Part shown: in pieces, positions 36,912 to 46,314 of the stretch
Layout: each line of letters starts with the position of its first letter
How positions within the stretch are numbered: the first letter of the stretch is position 1
DNA from: CALKAL01 sp051846895
GTDB taxonomy: Bacteria; Bacillota; Bacilli; Bacillales; Alkalibacillaceae
Assembly (NCBI GenBank): GCA_051846895.1
Contig: JBPYCQ010000001.1
Span: forward strand, 124,001 to 188,000
Direction of reading: 5' to 3'
Length of the DNA stretch: 64,000 nucleotides
Notes under the pieces: generated by a model
Seen by the model: only the letters and a program-made list of their open reading frames with translations
Database searches by the model: none
Told to the model about the DNA's origin: nothing
Program-made: the position numbers and the translations under genes

Positions 36912-36947
36912 AAAAAAAGCATCCACTTGTTTAATGTGGATGCTTTT
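36912..36947 (-). terminator. terminator of the LTA-synthase-type gene
   Basis: A 12-bp perfect stem (36936-36947 with 36915-36926), a 9-nt loop and a U run, just after the stop codon. Confidence 0.9.
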
Positions 36948-36951
36948 AATA

Positions 36952-38838
36952 TTATTCTTCATCACCATTTTCAATTAATACTTTACCTTCATCAAAGTCA
37001 TAGAAGCGGAATAGATCGCCATAGATGATTTCATCAGAATAAGACAGTTCTTGAGTTGAACGGTCAATCATTTCTTCGCAATAATCCTTTTCTACGACGT
37101 CACCTGTTACATCATCATAACACATACCAGATGCGTAAAGATAATCCTCACCTATTACACGCCCGTCACGAAAGGCAATAAACCCTTTACGATCTTCTGC
37201 GAATAAGTCATTTCCGAAAATAATATCTTTCTCATTCTCAATTCCTAACATGTTTAATATCGTTGGCTTGAAGTCAATTTGGCCTGCTAAAGTTGAAATT
37301 GTGCCGATATTTTCATGACCTGGAATATGAATGATTAAAGGCACTTGCTGTAATTTAGCTTGTTCGTAAGGGGTAATTTCTTTTCCTAAGAATTCACCCA
37401 TCGCATCATCATGATAAGAACTAATTCCATAGTGATCTCCCATAATGATGAATATTGTATTTTCATACATGCCATTACGTTTCATATCTACGAAAAACTG
37501 TTTAATAGCTTCATCAGTGTAACGCACTGTTTGGAAATATTGGTTAAGTGTTACTGAATTTGAGTCAAACTGATCAATTGAAGCCTCTTCTTCAGGTAAA
37601 TCGAATGGGAAATGGTTTGTCAACGTAATAAATTTTGCATAAAATGGTTCATCTAAATCTTTCAAAAGATTAATAGATTGTTTGAAAAATTCTTTATCGT
37701 TTAATCCCCATCCAATTTCATCGGATTTATCAAATTCATATGATTCTATATCAAAAAATTGTTCGTACCCTAAAGACTCATACATCGTGTTCCGATTCCA
37801 GAAGCTTGCGTTATTTGCATGAAAAACATAGGAGTTATATCCTTTTTCACGCTTAATTATTTCAGGCAGTGCGTGATATTCATTTTGCGCATGAGTAAAA
37901 AATACTGCGCTGTTTGGTAAAGGATATAAACTATTATCTAACAAAAATTCATGATCTGATGTTTTTCCTAAATTTGTTTGATGGTAAAAGTTATTGAAAT
38001 AATAACTATCTTCGATGAGATCATTTAAGAACGGTGTAATTTCTTTACCATTTAATTCTTCATTAATTACGAAATTTTGTAATGATTCAAAAGAAATATA
38101 AACAATATTTTTACCATCTGCAATTCCTTCTAGGTCATAGGACACTTTTTGTTCTCTTACATTTTTTTCTACGTATTCACCAATTTCATTCATTTCAGAA
38201 CCATCAGCAAATAAACGCTTGGACTGAGTAGATGCCGTTAAATACGCATCATATGCATGAAACGTAAAGACCCCAACATTTTTCACTAAATATTCACGGT
38301 CAAATCCTCGTTTAAATAACATTGGTCTTTCGATTTCAGCTAGTGTTAAATTTAAAGCTAAAACTGAAAACGAGACGGCTAGAATTTGTCTTTTAAAAAT
38401 ATTTGGGTATTCTTTTGTTATAAAAATTGATTTTCTTATCAATACTAATATTAAAGCAACATCAACAAATAAAAATATATCTGTTAAATAAACTAAAGAC
38501 GTTATACTCGATCCTAAATCTCTTGCATTATTAAATTGAAAAAGCGTTGGCAACGTAACGAAGTCTGTAAAATTACGATAATAGACTAAGTTTGCATATA
38601 AAATAACACTTAAAATTATTGAAGCGTATTTGATAAATTTAAGTTGTCTTTTTGATTTCATCCATACAGCGAATGAAAAAATAAACAAACTAATCGCAAA
38701 AGCATTTATGAATAAAATGATTTCTTGAAACGCCGATTCAATTGATAAATGGAAATAAAATCTATAAACGATATATGTCTTTAATCCTATTAATATAGCA
38801 GCGACAATAAACAACGGTATTTGTCTAATACGAGACAT
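36952..38838 (-). CDS. yqgS: LTA synthase family sulfatase (YqgS-like)
   Basis: Polymerises glycerol phosphate from phosphatidylglycerol onto lipoteichoic acid, or acts as an LTA primase. Five transmembrane segments in residues 1-165 precede an extracellular sulfatase-type domain. The metal and nucleophile residues fit: Glu251 in YISFESL, Thr293 in LGKTSD, and GDHYG further on. A linker with FKRGFDREYLV precedes the catalytic domain. 628 residues; AGGAG precedes the ATG. In B. subtilis this position holds yqgS. Whether it acts as synthase or primase cannot be told. Confidence 0.92.
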   Translation of the reverse strand: MSRIRQIPLFIVAAILIGLKTYIVYRFYFHLSIESAFQEIILFINAFAISLFIFSFAVWMKSKRQLKFIKYASIILSVILYANLVYYRNFTDFVTLPTLFQFNNARDLGSSITSLVYLTDIFLFVDVALILVLIRKSIFITKEYPNIFKRQILAVSFSVLALNLTLAEIERPMLFKRGFDREYLVKNVGVFTFHAYDAYLTASTQSKRLFADGSEMNEIGEYVEKNVREQKVSYDLEGIADGKNIVYISFESLQNFVINEELNGKEITPFLNDLIEDSYYFNNFYHQTNLGKTSDHEFLLDNSLYPLPNSAVFFTHAQNEYHALPEIIKREKGYNSYVFHANNASFWNRNTMYESLGYEQFFDIESYEFDKSDEIGWGLNDKEFFKQSINLLKDLDEPFYAKFITLTNHFPFDLPEEEASIDQFDSNSVTLNQYFQTVRYTDEAIKQFFVDMKRNGMYENTIFIIMGDHYGISSYHDDAMGEFLGKEITPYEQAKLQQVPLIIHIPGHENIGTISTLAGQIDFKPTILNMLGIENEKDIIFGNDLFAEDRKGFIAFRDGRVIGEDYLYASGMCYDDVTGDVVEKDYCEEMIDRSTQELSYSDEIIYGDLFRFYDFDEGKVLIENGDEE

Positions 38839-38966
38839 ATCTATGCTCCTCCATTTAAGTTTTCTCCTTTATATTAGACGTACATAGGTTTAAAAAGTTT
38901 CAAAAAATATATTATTTTTTAACATACCCAATATAATACTCTCTTAAACGTCAAATTACAATACTG

Positions 38967-39158
38967 CTAGTTAATTTTATTTCGCTCATGTTTAATTATG
39001 AGTAACCCCTTCGTAAATTGTTCATTTGTTATGAGTTGATTTTCGTATAAAGTTCTTATTTCCTCTTCCATTAGTTCAAGGTCAGCCAATCGATTCCCTA
39101 AATAAATATACGTTCCAAATCGTTTTAATAACTGTTGCAAATCATAGAAATTATTCAT
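38967..39158 (-). CDS. yqgQ: YqgQ (DUF910) small protein
   Basis: 63-residue soluble helical protein with NFYDLQQLLKRFGTYIYLGN, the family signature. It starts 13 nt after gluP. The start with GGGTG 6 nt upstream is chosen. Nucleic-acid binding has been suggested from structure but the role is unknown. In B. subtilis glcK follows; here no glucokinase gene lies between yqgQ and yqgS. Confidence 0.87.
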   Translation of the reverse strand: MNNFYDLQQLLKRFGTYIYLGNRLADLELMEEEIRTLYENQLITNEQFTKGLLIIKHERNKIN

Positions 39159-39171
39159 TTTCATCACCCAA

Positions 39172-40719
39172 TTATTCGGCTTGTTTTAATCGATTATGAA
39201 GCGGTTCGAAAAACTCATTATTTGGCTGTAATTCAACAGCCCGCTCCACATAGTTTCTTGCGGCGTTTATGTCGTTTTCCCGCATAGCTAAAACCCCTAA
39301 ATTATAATACGCTTCAGCAAAATCTTCGTTAATGGCAATTGCTTGCTTCAAATCAGATTCTGCTTCCTCCGTTTTCCCCAACTCTATAAAAGCAAGGGAA
39401 CGATGAAAATATAAATATTCGTGCGATACACCCGCATCAATAGGTAAAGTTAACATGTGAACTACTTCATCATATTTTCCTTCTTCAATATTTCGTTGAG
39501 CAATTAAAGAAATAGTTGAAGGATCAACAGATGTATAAGCATTTTCTGTTCCGTAATACGTCATCCCACTTAAGAGAATTACTAATACTAAAGTAGCACT
39601 AAGTTGTTTAATCTTCTCGTTCTTTTTAGGTAGGTGTATAATTTGTGATGCAATTAATCCACCAATTAATCCACCGATATGCGCCCCATTATCGATTTGA
39701 GGAATTGTAAATCCAAAAACGATATTTAATCCAATCACAAATAATAAATTTGAACCCATCGTTTGGAAAAATAGTTGACGGTAATGTAAACCGAAAAATA
39801 ACAGAGCGCCAAATAATCCAAAAATTGCTCCAGATGCACCAGCAGCTACTGCATTATTCGTAGCATAACTTGCAATCCCACCAAATATTCCTGCTGTAAA
39901 GTATATGAATAAAAATCGTTTTGAACCATATATTCTTTCAGTAACTTCTCCTAAGAAATATAAAGCTAACATATTCATGATTAGATGGAAAACACCGATG
40001 TGTAGAAACATGGAAGATACTATTCTCCACCACTCACCATCGGCTATAGCTGGATTATATTTTGCTCCCCAATCAATGAGTTGAAGGACATTTGTACTGT
40101 CACCATTCATTTCAATCAATAAGAAAATTAACACATTAATGGCTATTAATAAGTAAGTAAACCTTATTTTACCGAACTCGAAAACATCTTTAAATTCACG
40201 TTCTTTGATTTTTTGATTATTTACAATTTTTTGCTGTAAATAAACGCTTTGTCTCTCTTGTTCTTCAATCATAGGAAGTTCATTAAATATAGGTAAATCA
40301 TTATTTGAATTAATGTTTTTATTTAGCCTTAACCATTCTTCATTACGTGCGTCTTGATCAAAATAGTAAAGAGAAACTGTACAGTTTTTCTTATGTTCAA
40401 TTGGAGCTGTTCTTTTTAAATATTCCCAATCGTCTACAGGTGTTAAATCAGAGATGAAAACAAAATGGAAGTGAGTTTCACTTCCGCGAAATAGTCTATT
40501 TTGTTTTAAAAGTAAAGATAAACGTTGTTCAACATCACGTTTTAAATGATTTGCCCAGTCGTAAGTTTTTCTAAAAATACGAATGACATGATTAATTTTA
40601 GCCTCATATTTATGAAGAATAAATTCATCATGGTCATTCCCTATGTAAATTATTTGGAAATTTTGTTTCATTAAATAGTCTACGGTTTTATACAACGTGT
40701 ATTTTTCAGTTACAAACAA
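39172..40719 (-). CDS. gluP: rhomboid intramembrane serine protease GluP/YqgP
   Basis: 515-residue rhomboid with a cytoplasmic N-terminal domain (about 1-180), six to seven membrane segments with catalytic Ser296 in GASGAIFG and His347 in NGAHIGG, and a C-terminal TPR region (about 430-500). GRIM-type WR motif EWWRIVSSMFLH is present. In B. subtilis YqgP works with FtsH to cleave the Mg2+ transporter MgtE under manganese stress. Start TTG at 40719 has AGGAG 9 nt upstream and gives the MF- start of the family. Confidence 0.94.
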   Translation of the reverse strand: MFVTEKYTLYKTVDYLMKQNFQIIYIGNDHDEFILHKYEAKINHVIRIFRKTYDWANHLKRDVEQRLSLLLKQNRLFRGSETHFHFVFISDLTPVDDWEYLKRTAPIEHKKNCTVSLYYFDQDARNEEWLRLNKNINSNNDLPIFNELPMIEEQERQSVYLQQKIVNNQKIKEREFKDVFEFGKIRFTYLLIAINVLIFLLIEMNGDSTNVLQLIDWGAKYNPAIADGEWWRIVSSMFLHIGVFHLIMNMLALYFLGEVTERIYGSKRFLFIYFTAGIFGGIASYATNNAVAAGASGAIFGLFGALLFFGLHYRQLFFQTMGSNLLFVIGLNIVFGFTIPQIDNGAHIGGLIGGLIASQIIHLPKKNEKIKQLSATLVLVILLSGMTYYGTENAYTSVDPSTISLIAQRNIEEGKYDEVVHMLTLPIDAGVSHEYLYFHRSLAFIELGKTEEAESDLKQAIAINEDFAEAYYNLGVLAMRENDINAARNYVERAVELQPNNEFFEPLHNRLKQAE

Positions 40720-40776
40720 AAATAACAACTCCTATTCAGAAAGAAGGTGACGATTTCGTAAATAATATCCAAGGTA

Positions 40777-41334
40777 TTACTTTGTTATAATATTCGCTAT
40801 TTGTTCGTCACTCATTTTATCGCTCACTTCATATTCCCCTAACTGGATTTTTCTACTATATCCATTTTGCTCTAAAAACTGATTAAAACGATCCGCATCA
40901 TCAATAATATTATTCTCAAATAAAACGTTTGAAATATCGATTGATGTCATTCCGCGAGAAATAGTCAAAATTATTTCACGGTTACCTTCATCGTTATTGG
41001 TCTCTTGCTCTTCTATTTCATCACGTTCAGTATCTTCTTCACGATTATTATCATTTTCTTCTGTTACTTCTATAGTTGTTTCAAGTTCATTAAACCGTTT
41101 CTCTAAAGATATTATTTCGTCTTTTAAAGATTTATTTTCATTTACTATTTGATCATAATCACTCGAAAGTACGAGAGTATAGCCGTTTTGTTCTAATAAA
41201 CTTCTTGCGTCCTCTTCATTCATTGAATAATTTTGATTTCCATTGGAATTATCTTCTTCTGAAAAATAAACAATTGTAAGTATTAAAGTTGCTATTAAAA
41301 GTCCTAGCGCAAATGATTGTAGGATTGTTCGCAT
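40777..41334 (-). CDS. membrane protein with C-terminal MltG/YceG-like LysM subdomain
   Basis: 185 residues: an N-terminal transmembrane helix (5-24), a coiled-coil segment (about 62-90), a very acidic Glu/Asp/Asn linker (about 90-122), and a C-terminal part ILTISRGMTSIDISNVLFEN ending with LGEYEVSDKMSDEQI. That tail resembles the LysM-like subdomain of the endolytic transglycosylase MltG but the catalytic domain is missing. Possibly a truncated or regulatory relative. I do not assign a function. Confidence 0.7.
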   Translation of the reverse strand: MRTILQSFALGLLIATLILTIVYFSEEDNSNGNQNYSMNEEDARSLLEQNGYTLVLSSDYDQIVNENKSLKDEIISLEKRFNELETTIEVTEENDNNREEDTERDEIEEQETNNDEGNREIILTISRGMTSIDISNVLFENNIIDDADRFNQFLEQNGYSRKIQLGEYEVSDKMSDEQIANIITK

Positions 41335-41364
41335 GTTGTTCGACCCCTTTTAAACTTAACATGA

Positions 41365-41769
41365 TCATATAAATGAATCATTTATATTTTTTTGATTAAT
41401 AATTGTTAGAATATCTGTTTTACTAATTCCAACCTTTTGTTCGATTTCTTCCACAGTATGTCCGCTGCTATATAAATCTTGTATGCGAGTTACTATAGAA
41501 GGTTCACGTTTTTTTGACGTATATTCACTATTATCGTTTTGATCATTCGTTTGAATGGTTGATTGAAAATGAATATCGTCAGTCAGCAACTCTTCTTCTA
41601 AAACTTTAATTTTGTTTTTTAAAATGTAACGATCTTGTAAAGTAGAAATAGATAGTTGTTCAATCTGTTGCTCAAGCTCGTCGAAACGATTATTTATAAA
41701 AAATGAAATGATAAATAAAATAATTCCAATAACTAATAGAGTAATTATTGTGTATCCCATCTCGCTCAC
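41365..41769 (-). CDS. membrane-anchored coiled-coil protein with C-terminal HTH-like segment
   Basis: 134 residues: one transmembrane helix (about 6-27), a coiled coil (about 29-62), a polar linker and a C-terminal helix-turn-helix-like segment (IQDLYSSGHTVEEIEQKVGI). The layout resembles SwrB/YlxL-type proteins of the flagellar locus, but no flagellar gene is nearby. I do not recognise a function. It starts upstream of the MltG-like gene with a 30-nt gap, so the two may form one unit. Confidence 0.68.
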   Translation of the reverse strand: MSEMGYTIITLLVIGIILFIISFFINNRFDELEQQIEQLSISTLQDRYILKNKIKVLEEELLTDDIHFQSTIQTNDQNDNSEYTSKKREPSIVTRIQDLYSSGHTVEEIEQKVGISKTDILTIINQKNINDSFI

Positions 41770-41920
41770 CTCTACTTATAATACTAGTAATAAGTTTACC
41801 ATTATCCGTAATGAAAAAGAATGGATATATTCAAAAACAAGTTGTCTAATCTGTTAATAATATTTAATAGTTAATGAAAAATTTAACATAATTTATTTTA
41901 TGTCATCAATCGATTCATTC

Positions 41921-41949
41921 TTGAATATTATTATTAGTTTTGGTATGAT
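41921..41949 (+). promoter_or_regulatory. rpmG promoter
   Basis: TTGAAT (41921-41926) and TATGAT (41944-41949) separated by 17 nt, 44 nt before the rpmG start codon: a good SigA match. Confidence 0.65.
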
Positions 41950-41993
41950 GATGTAGTCAAAGTTTGAATGAAAGCAGAAATGGAGGGAATAAC

Positions 41994-42143
41994 ATGCGTG
42001 TGCAAGTTACTTTAGCATGTACTGAATGTGGTGAGCGTAATTATATCACTACTAAAAATAAACGTACAAACCCAGATCGTATTGAATTTAAAAAATATTG
42101 TTCTAGAGAAAAAACACATACGTTACATCGTGAAACGAAATAA
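41994..42143 (+). CDS. rpmG: ribosomal protein L33
   Basis: 49 residues, too short for the usual ORF cutoff. MRVQVTLACTECGERNYI followed by NPDRIEFKKYCSREKTH is the L33 core. Three cysteines remain (Cys9, Cys12, Cys36); the fourth zinc ligand of the CxxC pairs is absent, as in RpmGA of B. subtilis. GGAGGG precedes the ATG. Confidence 0.97.
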   Translation: MRVQVTLACTECGERNYITTKNKRTNPDRIEFKKYCSREKTHTLHRETK

Positions 42144-42175
42144 AACAGTGGGGAATATACCTGCTGTTTTTTTAT
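42144..42175 (+). terminator. weak hairpin after rpmG
   Basis: AAACAG pairs with CTGTTT with a 15-nt loop, then a T run. It would end rpmG transcripts in part, with read-through to the next gene 47 nt downstream. Confidence 0.45.
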
Positions 42176-42190
42176 TAGAGGTGACATGAG

Positions 42191-42754
42191 ATGTATAAAG
42201 AGAGTTTTCGTATGTTAAGTAAAAGACTGCTAACCCATATTCCACCTGAAAAGAAAACCGAAGCTGTTAAACTAATAAAAGATCAACTCATCAAATCAAA
42301 TTGGTGGAAAAGCTCTAATATAATTGCCTTGACTATACCGAGAAAAATTGAATTAAATACGATTCCAATTATTGAAGAAGCATGGAAACAAGGAAAAACT
42401 GTTGTTATACCGAAATGTTTTCCAGAAGATAATTATTTAATGAAATTTTATCGATATACGAACAGTTTAGAGTTAGAAAATGTTTATCTTGATTTGTATG
42501 AGCCCAAAGATGACAAACATAAATTAGTTGATAAAAAGGACATAGATCTCTTAATTGTACCCGGTCTTTTATATGATTATAAAGGTTATCGGATTGGCTA
42601 TGGTGGTGGCTATTACGACCGTTACCTAGTCGACTTTAAAAATGTGAAAATTTCAATCGCATTAGAAGAGCAATTAGTAAAACACTTACCGTACGATCCT
42701 TATGACATCCCTGTAGATGCTATTATTACAAACAGGAATATATATAAAACATAA
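42191..42754 (+). CDS. yqgN: 5-formyltetrahydrofolate cyclo-ligase YqgN
   Basis: ATP-dependent conversion of 5-formyl-THF to methenyl-THF, salvaging a storage folate. 187 residues, with the ATP/Mg-binding loop YRIGYGGGYYDRYL (about 137-150) and KTVVIPKC. AGAGGTGAC precedes the ATG. It complements the FolD reactions encoded at 7.2 kb. Confidence 0.93.
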   Translation: MYKESFRMLSKRLLTHIPPEKKTEAVKLIKDQLIKSNWWKSSNIIALTIPRKIELNTIPIIEEAWKQGKTVVIPKCFPEDNYLMKFYRYTNSLELENVYLDLYEPKDDKHKLVDKKDIDLLIVPGLLYDYKGYRIGYGGGYYDRYLVDFKNVKISIALEEQLVKHLPYDPYDIPVDAIITNRNIYKT

Positions 42755-42797
42755 ACAAGCTGAACATAATAATATTTCTGTTCAGCTTGTTTTTATT
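42753..42797. terminator. bidirectional terminator between yqgN and pbpA
   Basis: A 14-bp perfect stem (42753-42766 with 42779-42792), a 12-nt loop, T-rich on the right and A-rich on the left. Confidence 0.88.
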
Positions 42798-42806
42798 GAT
42801 TAATAA

Positions 42807-44915
42807 TTATTCATTTGTACTTTCATCTTCATCATTGTTTTCATCTTCTACCTCTTCCGTAGGTGATGAAGTTCCGTGCAACCGCTTCTCTTTAAGTTTA
42901 AAATACTCATCTAAGATACGTTCACCTATATATAAGTTTATATTGTATTGTCCAGTTACATCTCCTGTATATGGAACTATTACTGCAAATGCAACTTCTG
43001 GATTATCAAATGGTGCATATCCAACTAATGTTAAGTTATAAACATCGTAATATTTACCATCTTCTCCTTTAACCCTTTCCTCCGCCGTACCAGTTTTTCC
43101 TGCAGGATTATACGTGGATACTTTATCACCAAATACCCCTACCGCTGTTCCACCTCGTTCTTGATAAGCTTGACGAAAACCTTCCTGTACTCGTTTAATA
43201 AAATGTTCTGGCATATCAATTCGATTTAATACAGTTGGTTCATTAACGTCATAAATAGGCCCTAAGTGATCTGTATTTGTTGGCTCATGAATTTGTTTAA
43301 CTAAATAAGGCTGCATTCGGTAACCCCCATTTGCAATGGTGGATACATATTGCGCTAGTTGTAATGTCGTATAAGTCTCATACTGTCCAATAGCAAAGTC
43401 CATTAAAAAACCAGGTAGGTCACCTTCACCTCTAACTCCAGTTGATTCATATGGAAAATCAATTCCTGTTTCTACACCTAATCCAAATTGTTTGAAATAA
43501 TTACGCATATTATAGAAACCTTGTCGGTCATAATATGGTCTTATATCTTTATAATAGTTATATTCCCCACCCATTCGGAGGGCGATAAAAAACATATAAA
43601 CGTTTGAAGACCTTCTTAATGCATCAAGATCATTAACTGGCCCTAAATCACGGTACGAACCTTTGATTTGTCCACCAACATGTAAAGTTCGATCATTAAT
43701 TCTTTCACCTATAGAAATAACGCCCGATTGGAAACCAGACAATACAGTAGCTCCTTTTACAGCAGAACCAGGTAGATGCGCATCGTATATTGTTTTTAAC
43801 GCCGTATTTTCAAATTTTTCTTCTTTCCGATTATACGATTGTCCAGAAATTGCCAAAATTTCGCCAGTATTAGGATCCATGACGACGGCCATCGCATCTT
43901 TCATAAATCTGTTTTCATAAGGAAATTTATTAATAGCCGTTTCAAGTTCTTCTCTTAATATTTGATCTACTATTGATTGGTATTCTAAATCAACGGTTAA
44001 TTTTAAATCTTTTCCTCGTTGCCCTTGACGGACTACTTCACTACTTATTACTTTTCCACTAGAATCTGTAATATGTTGGCGTACTTCTTTATGACCTTTT
44101 AAGAGTAACTCATATTGCTCTTCTAAACCACTAGTACCAACACGATCATTACGATTATAATTTCGTGATAAATAATATTGCATTTCTTCACGTGGAATAC
44201 CTTGTTTTGCATTACTAACATTACCAACAAATGCGTAAAAAGAATTGTCAACTAATTTATCACGATCCCAATCAACTGTAACATTGATACCCGGTAATTC
44301 GTGTAAGTTTTCAGCTATTACGGCATATTCTTCCTTTGAGATATCACTATTTTTAATAACATAAGGCGTCAGTTCATAAGCTTGATCAAGCTCACGTTTA
44401 ATCGCTATCACTTCTAGTTCATCTTCATCTATTTGTGCCAAATCTTTTTCAGTAATTTTATTTAAAACAGCCTGATATTGTTCCGTATTATTCAACTCTT
44501 GTTTTTCTTCATCAGAGAGTCGGCCGTAATATTCATTGCGATTTTTCATTATTAAATAATCTTTCATATCTCGTTCAGTAACCGATGATGTATTCATATC
44601 CATATAGTGCACTAATTTTCTTGCCAAATCTAAATTCTCTTGTGGCTGCACATTTCTTTTAGGCGTATAAGTGATTGCGAACATAGATATGTTATCAACA
44701 ACAAGCTCACCATTACGGTCATACATTTTCCCCCGTGGGGCCGAAGTTTTTGATGTAACATTTTCCGTTCTTTCTATTTCTTTTTGCGCATCTTCCCCAT
44801 ATAAAATTTGAACAACTCCAAGTTGTAATATTAATAATGAAAACAATAAAAATATAACAAAAAATATGACATTTAAACGAAGAGGTAAATGTGATTGTTG
44901 TTTCTTTTTCTTCAT
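42807..44915 (-). CDS. pbpA: class B penicillin-binding protein 2 (PbpA-type transpeptidase)
   Basis: Peptidoglycan transpeptidase of the elongation machinery. A cytoplasmic basic start and one transmembrane segment (about 12-37), a pedestal domain with SAPRGKMYDRNGE, and the transpeptidase motifs SAVK (Ser384), SSN (436-438) and KTG (607-609). A glutamate-rich acidic tail ends the protein. GGGGAGGGG lies 7 nt before the ATG at 44915; the frame upstream (basic residues) is non-coding. In B. subtilis the phosphate pst operon follows here; it is missing. Confidence 0.94.
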   Translation of the reverse strand: MKKKKQQSHLPLRLNVIFFVIFLLFSLLILQLGVVQILYGEDAQKEIERTENVTSKTSAPRGKMYDRNGELVVDNISMFAITYTPKRNVQPQENLDLARKLVHYMDMNTSSVTERDMKDYLIMKNRNEYYGRLSDEEKQELNNTEQYQAVLNKITEKDLAQIDEDELEVIAIKRELDQAYELTPYVIKNSDISKEEYAVIAENLHELPGINVTVDWDRDKLVDNSFYAFVGNVSNAKQGIPREEMQYYLSRNYNRNDRVGTSGLEEQYELLLKGHKEVRQHITDSSGKVISSEVVRQGQRGKDLKLTVDLEYQSIVDQILREELETAINKFPYENRFMKDAMAVVMDPNTGEILAISGQSYNRKEEKFENTALKTIYDAHLPGSAVKGATVLSGFQSGVISIGERINDRTLHVGGQIKGSYRDLGPVNDLDALRRSSNVYMFFIALRMGGEYNYYKDIRPYYDRQGFYNMRNYFKQFGLGVETGIDFPYESTGVRGEGDLPGFLMDFAIGQYETYTTLQLAQYVSTIANGGYRMQPYLVKQIHEPTNTDHLGPIYDVNEPTVLNRIDMPEHFIKRVQEGFRQAYQERGGTAVGVFGDKVSTYNPAGKTGTAEERVKGEDGKYYDVYNLTLVGYAPFDNPEVAFAVIVPYTGDVTGQYNINLYIGERILDEYFKLKEKRLHGTSSPTEEVEDENNDEDESTNE

Positions 44916-44978
44916 TATTCGTCCCCTCCCCCTTCTCATAACTTAATTATACCACCTCTAATCATCAACCTTAAAGTT

Positions 44979-46193
44979 TTATTTAGACTTTGTTATCAAG
45001 TGTATATTCCAACTTGTTAATAGGTACCCTGAGCCAAAGATGATAAGACCATACTTAATCCAATTTTCTTCTTGAAATAACCATAGACCAATCAAAAATA
45101 AAAGAACCGATAATGTACGACCTAAATTTAGAATTATATCTCTAAAAATGATATACTCCACACGATACTCTCGAGCCATACGCGCCTTACCGATTACATC
45201 ATAAGAAATCGATGTGAATGGTGATAAGAAGAACGGTAATGATAAGCCAACCACGACGGAGTAAATGTAAAATTCTATCGGCTGCTCAGCACCTAATAAC
45301 CAAAAAATTGAGCCAAATAAAAAAATAGATCCAGTTATTATAAACACTTTACGGTTATGTGGTTGAACAAATTTCGCTACAAGTTGATAAGCGACGAAAG
45401 AGCATAAGGCATATAAAAAATTATACACGCCTATAATCCATTCACTTTCAGTACCAATAAACACCCATATTCCTACTAAAAATAAAAAAACTCCTTCTCT
45501 TATCCCTTGAAATAAGTGAGCCCTTAATAAATGTTTCCACTTATAATTATTTTTCCGCTCATTGATGACCTCTTTTATATGATAATTACCTTCAACCTCT
45601 CTTCTTTCTAAAAAGGAGCTAAAAATTATGGCAATAAAGAATAAAACAAATGAAATAAAAAATATTGTTAAATAACCTTTATTCCCACCTAATAAAGTTA
45701 TAATTCCCCCTGCAGATAGTGGCCCGACCATTCCACTTAAAGATTGTAAAGCGCCAAACATACTATTAAAGAAATCACGAGTGTATGGTTCAGTCACTTC
45801 AAATATTAAAATATTATAAGATAACCAAAATAAACCATATCCTGCACCGATTAATATTCCTAACACGTAATGAAATTGTGAAGCTCTTGAACTTAATATT
45901 AAAACTGAAATGAAAAATAAAGATATAACAAAAATTCCAGATCTTAAAATAACAACACGATCTATTCGCTTTACTAATTTACCAATAAAAATGAATACTA
46001 AAGTCTGTGTCACATATATTGATAAGTTGTAAGAAGTTAATACTGATATCTCACCAGATTGTTTCCAAAGAAAAATATTGACAAATATGTTTGAAAGAAA
46101 AATTCCTAACGTATACAAGCCGCCAATCAAAAGTAATAATAATAAATTTCTCTTTTCATGTTGATCGACGTCTGCCAACTGATTAGAAAACAT
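44979..46193 (-). CDS. yqgE: MFS transporter YqgE
   Basis: 404-residue major facilitator protein with about 12 hydrophobic segments. The start at 46193 has GGGGG shortly upstream; the alternative four codons earlier is in that run. Located upstream of pbpA as in B. subtilis. Substrate unknown. Confidence 0.85.
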   Translation of the reverse strand: MFSNQLADVDQHEKRNLLLLLLIGGLYTLGIFLSNIFVNIFLWKQSGEISVLTSYNLSIYVTQTLVFIFIGKLVKRIDRVVILRSGIFVISLFFISVLILSSRASQFHYVLGILIGAGYGLFWLSYNILIFEVTEPYTRDFFNSMFGALQSLSGMVGPLSAGGIITLLGGNKGYLTIFFISFVLFFIAIIFSSFLERREVEGNYHIKEVINERKNNYKWKHLLRAHLFQGIREGVFLFLVGIWVFIGTESEWIIGVYNFLYALCSFVAYQLVAKFVQPHNRKVFIITGSIFLFGSIFWLLGAEQPIEFYIYSVVVGLSLPFFLSPFTSISYDVIGKARMAREYRVEYIIFRDIILNLGRTLSVLLFLIGLWLFQEENWIKYGLIIFGSGYLLTSWNIHLITKSK

Positions 46194-46263
46194 GGTATCC
46201 CCCATTTCTAATCAGTATTTTTTGCAAATGGCATAAGGTTATTCACGAATAGACCTTCATCAA

Positions 46264-46302
46264 TAAGAAAAAGAGTTGATTCTACAGTAGAATCAACTCT
46301 TT
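46264..46302 (-). terminator. terminator of sodA
   Basis: A near-perfect palindrome of 33 nt (46270-46302, 15-bp stem) followed by U-rich sequence, 12 nt after the sodA stop. Confidence 0.9.
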
Positions 46303-46314
46303 CGAACGTTTATT

